Assembly (NCBI GenBank): GCA_949096025.1
Contig: CARXKP010000026.1
Location: 1 to 15,258, forward strand
Reading direction: 5' to 3'
DNA length: 15,258 nucleotides
Source of the DNA: an uncultured Eubacteriales bacterium
Lineage (GTDB): Bacteria > Bacillota > Clostridia > Christensenellales > UBA1242
Made by a program: the position numbers and the translations under genes. The notes below the pieces were generated by a model that saw only the letters and a list, made by a program, of their open reading frames with translations, ran no database searches and had not been told where the DNA came from. This document shows positions 13,493 to 15,258 of the stretch, piece by piece (the first letter of the stretch is position 1; the number at the start of each line of letters is the position of its first letter).

Positions 13493-14976
13493 TAGCCACA
13501 ACTCACAGTTACAACAAAATTACTGATATTAGTATTTTGACTTCCCTTGCTATTAATCTTCACAATAAACTGATTGCCCAGTACATTTGCTTTAATATTT
13601 TGCAGTGCATCTTTTCCCTTAACATTAAAAGTTTTTTCTCCTCTTTCGCTTTCAAAAGTAACAGTGCAATCTGATATACTTTTAATCAAAAATGACTTTA
13701 TTCTTTTAAGTTTTCCATTAATACCAAAATCTGTTTTTCCACTCTGCCAAACCGCTTCATTAAAATTGCCAAACACAGAACCATCAAAAGTGAGCTGTCC
13801 AAGTTTATTTATATTTTGCCCCCTAAAGCAAGCAAGAACTTTTGATTTATATTTATTTTTAAAAGCAATTAGCATATTAATATCGACTCCACGCATAATG
13901 TCGATATGTTTTGTAAAAGTATCATAAACGATTAAGGTATTGTTTTTATAGTCATTTTCGCTTTCACAACCTATCACTTGATCATCATTAAAATTGCATC
14001 TACAAGCAAGATAATATTTTCCGTCATAGCCTACACCATAGGCATAGCGGTTATCACAACCATTTAAGATATTTAAACAATCTATTGTTTCTGTCTTTAC
14101 ACTAGAACCGTTAAAAACTCTAAGTTTGCTCCCTTCTAAAAAGTAAATATTTTCTCCCATTTCTGCAATGGTATTTGGATATATATGACTATCGGCTAGA
14201 TAAATGTTGTTTATTTCAAATAACTCATCTTTGCCAAACTGAGATACCTTGGTTATACCAAAATCTCTGAAAATATAAAGATAGTCATTAAAAGAAATAA
14301 TTTTATTTAAATCACCCCTACTATCACCAAAATCCAAATCTTTAGTCTTTTCATCCGACCACTCTAGGATGTTAATATCTTCGTTATAAACAAGACAACC
14401 TCGCTTTTGGGCAGTAATAGCAAACAATTTTCCATAATGATTGCAACAAGAAATTATTTTCTCTGCATTTAGAGTAGAGGTAATACTACTTCCTGTAACA
14501 ACCATAAAACCCGCTCCATTTCCAGATAAAAGCAGAGCATCCTGTAAATCTTTACGACATTGGCAGACAAAAGGAACTTCTGTAAATTTTGTTATAATGA
14601 TAAAAGGTTCATAACGATTTTCAAACATATTATCATAGCAAACATATTTTTCTTCATTAAAGTAAAGTAAATAATATTTAGTATCATCCATTTTTTTATC
14701 ATAGTATTGAAGTTGCCAAAGTGCTTTAATTTGCCCACGAGTTACAACTTCCACCTCTTCTGTAAGATTGGTTTTACTTGTAGGCATAGCAAGTTTTTTA
14801 AACCCATAGCCAGATTTTAATGTACCGTCTGCAGAAATAAAGTTATACACTTTTTGTGCCTCCCCAACCTTTAATTGTGTTTCATCATCGTATGTATTAG
14901 GAGGCTTAGCAAACATATCAAACTCAAATTCTTTTTCACTTCTACTCTTTATGGGTAAAGACTTTTTATAAAACAT
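13492..14976 (-). CDS. Phage tail or stabilisation-like structural protein
   Basis: This 494-aa protein has no signal peptide or membrane segment. It consists largely of short beta-strand-like blocks with repeated Tyr/Phe-rich motifs (YYLLYFNEEKYVCYD, YGKLFAITAQKRGCLVYNE, NDYLYIFRDFGITKVSQFG, GENIYFLEGSKLRVFNG, GYDGKYYLACR), suggesting a beta-propeller-like fold. A C-terminal beta domain follows (about 405-494; AVWQSGKTDFG, KRIKSF, VTFESERGEKTF). This architecture resembles podovirus-type tail or stabilisation proteins. The ATG at 14976 has AAGGAGG eight bases upstream. A GTG at 14985 overlaps that ribosome binding site and is unlikely. Neighbours on both sides are phage-type. The fold and role are inference; it could be another virion component. 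Confidence 0.6.
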   Translation of the reverse strand: MFYKKSLPIKSRSEKEFEFDMFAKPPNTYDDETQLKVGEAQKVYNFISADGTLKSGYGFKKLAMPTSKTNLTEEVEVVTRGQIKALWQLQYYDKKMDDTKYYLLYFNEEKYVCYDNMFENRYEPFIIITKFTEVPFVCQCRKDLQDALLLSGNGAGFMVVTGSSITSTLNAEKIISCCNHYGKLFAITAQKRGCLVYNEDINILEWSDEKTKDLDFGDSRGDLNKIISFNDYLYIFRDFGITKVSQFGKDELFEINNIYLADSHIYPNTIAEMGENIYFLEGSKLRVFNGSSVKTETIDCLNILNGCDNRYAYGVGYDGKYYLACRCNFNDDQVIGCESENDYKNNTLIVYDTFTKHIDIMRGVDINMLIAFKNKYKSKVLACFRGQNINKLGQLTFDGSVFGNFNEAVWQSGKTDFGINGKLKRIKSFLIKSISDCTVTFESERGEKTFNVKGKDALQNIKANVLGNQFIVKINSKGSQNTNISNFVVTVSCG

Positions 14977-15258
14977 TAAATCCACCTCCTTCGTGGAATA
15001 ATGGTTTCACTTTTTTTTCGTTCAATTATTTGCAAACTATTTTTAAAACGCTCATCCCAAATTTTAGCATCTTCATATAGAGTCTGCATAAAGTAATATT
15101 CTTTCACTATACCATAAGCAAAAACCCGTTCAGGAAGAAAAGAATTAAATTCACCACTTAAATCTAATTCTTGTGGGATACTATTGTATTTTATTAAAAC
15201 TTTTTCATTACAGTTTAAATAAATACCATCTTCTCTAATTTCATACTTTAAAGTATGA
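14976..15258 (-). CDS. Phage structural or adaptor-like protein, 5' truncated
   Basis: The frame is open from the window edge (first full codon at 15257) to a TAA at 14978-14976, giving 93 C-terminal residues. The part LPERVFAYGIVKEYYFMQ followed by AKIWDERFKNSLQ has the shape seen at the end of phage head-tail adaptor-like proteins (lPe...ai..va..y......A..w...f...l). The stop overlaps the next ATG (TAATG), and the final codons (RRRW) encode the next gene's ribosome binding site. Only part of the gene is visible, so the role is tentative. Confidence 0.55.
   Translation of the reverse strand, partial: HTLKYEIREDGIYLNCNEKVLIKYNSIPQELDLSGEFNSFLPERVFAYGIVKEYYFMQTLYEDAKIWDERFKNSLQIIERKKSETIIPRRRWI

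Noticed and set aside
14977..14985. GTG start at 14985 for the tail-like gene
   Set aside because: The GTG is part of the ribosome binding sequence itself; the ATG at 14976 is correctly spaced.
1..15258. CRISPR array, tRNA, rRNA, insertion sequence
   Set aside because: No regularly spaced repeats, cloverleaf-like genes, transposase frames or flanking inverted repeats were seen on either strand.

Overview
The window looks like a low-GC, endospore-forming Firmicutes (Clostridia-like) chromosome segment. The basis is a full-length spoIVA, strong GGAGG ribosome binding sites, sigma-A promoters close to consensus, A/T-rich codon use and Rho-independent terminators between units. TGA is used as a stop. 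I cannot name a genus; an uncultured gut-type Clostridia lineage is an inference.

Layout. 1-450 (+) is the 3' part of a tandem-HTH Xre-type regulator with an apparent reading-frame break in an A8 run. It converges on spoIVA through a shared hairpin terminator. 479-5119 (-) holds der, plsY, a DUF5131 (Gp37/Gp68) protein and spoIVA. This resembles the der-plsY-gpsA-spoIVA order known in Clostridia, but no gpsA is present and the DUF5131 gene sits in its place. 5210-8326 (-) is a two-gene comEC-holA unit (DNA-uptake channel homologue and DNA polymerase III delta), closed by a strong hairpin terminator.

8510-12870 (+) holds two separately transcribed, unrecognised lipoprotein genes. The first (524 aa) has a near-perfect promoter, ribosome binding site and terminator, and its ectodomain appears to be a diverged tandem duplication separated by Pro/Gly linkers. 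The second (780 aa) follows a leader of about 200 nt rich in hairpins, some of them mutually exclusive.

12891-15258 (-) is the end of a tightly packed phage-type operon: a truncated structural or adaptor-like gene, a 494-aa tail or stabilisation-like protein, an unlisted 34-aa ORF, a BhlA/UviB-type holin and a second small holin-like membrane protein. Successive genes overlap or are one base apart. No endolysin, integrase or attachment site is visible, so this may be a prophage edge or a remnant.

Housekeeping genes (der, plsY, holA, comEC, spoIVA) lie between a regulator and accessory material. The most interesting points are the ComEC protein with an unrecognisable metallo-beta-lactamase domain, the der-plsY-spoIVA cluster without gpsA, the acidic tail on PlsY, the duplicated lipoprotein, the structured leader and the compact phage operon.
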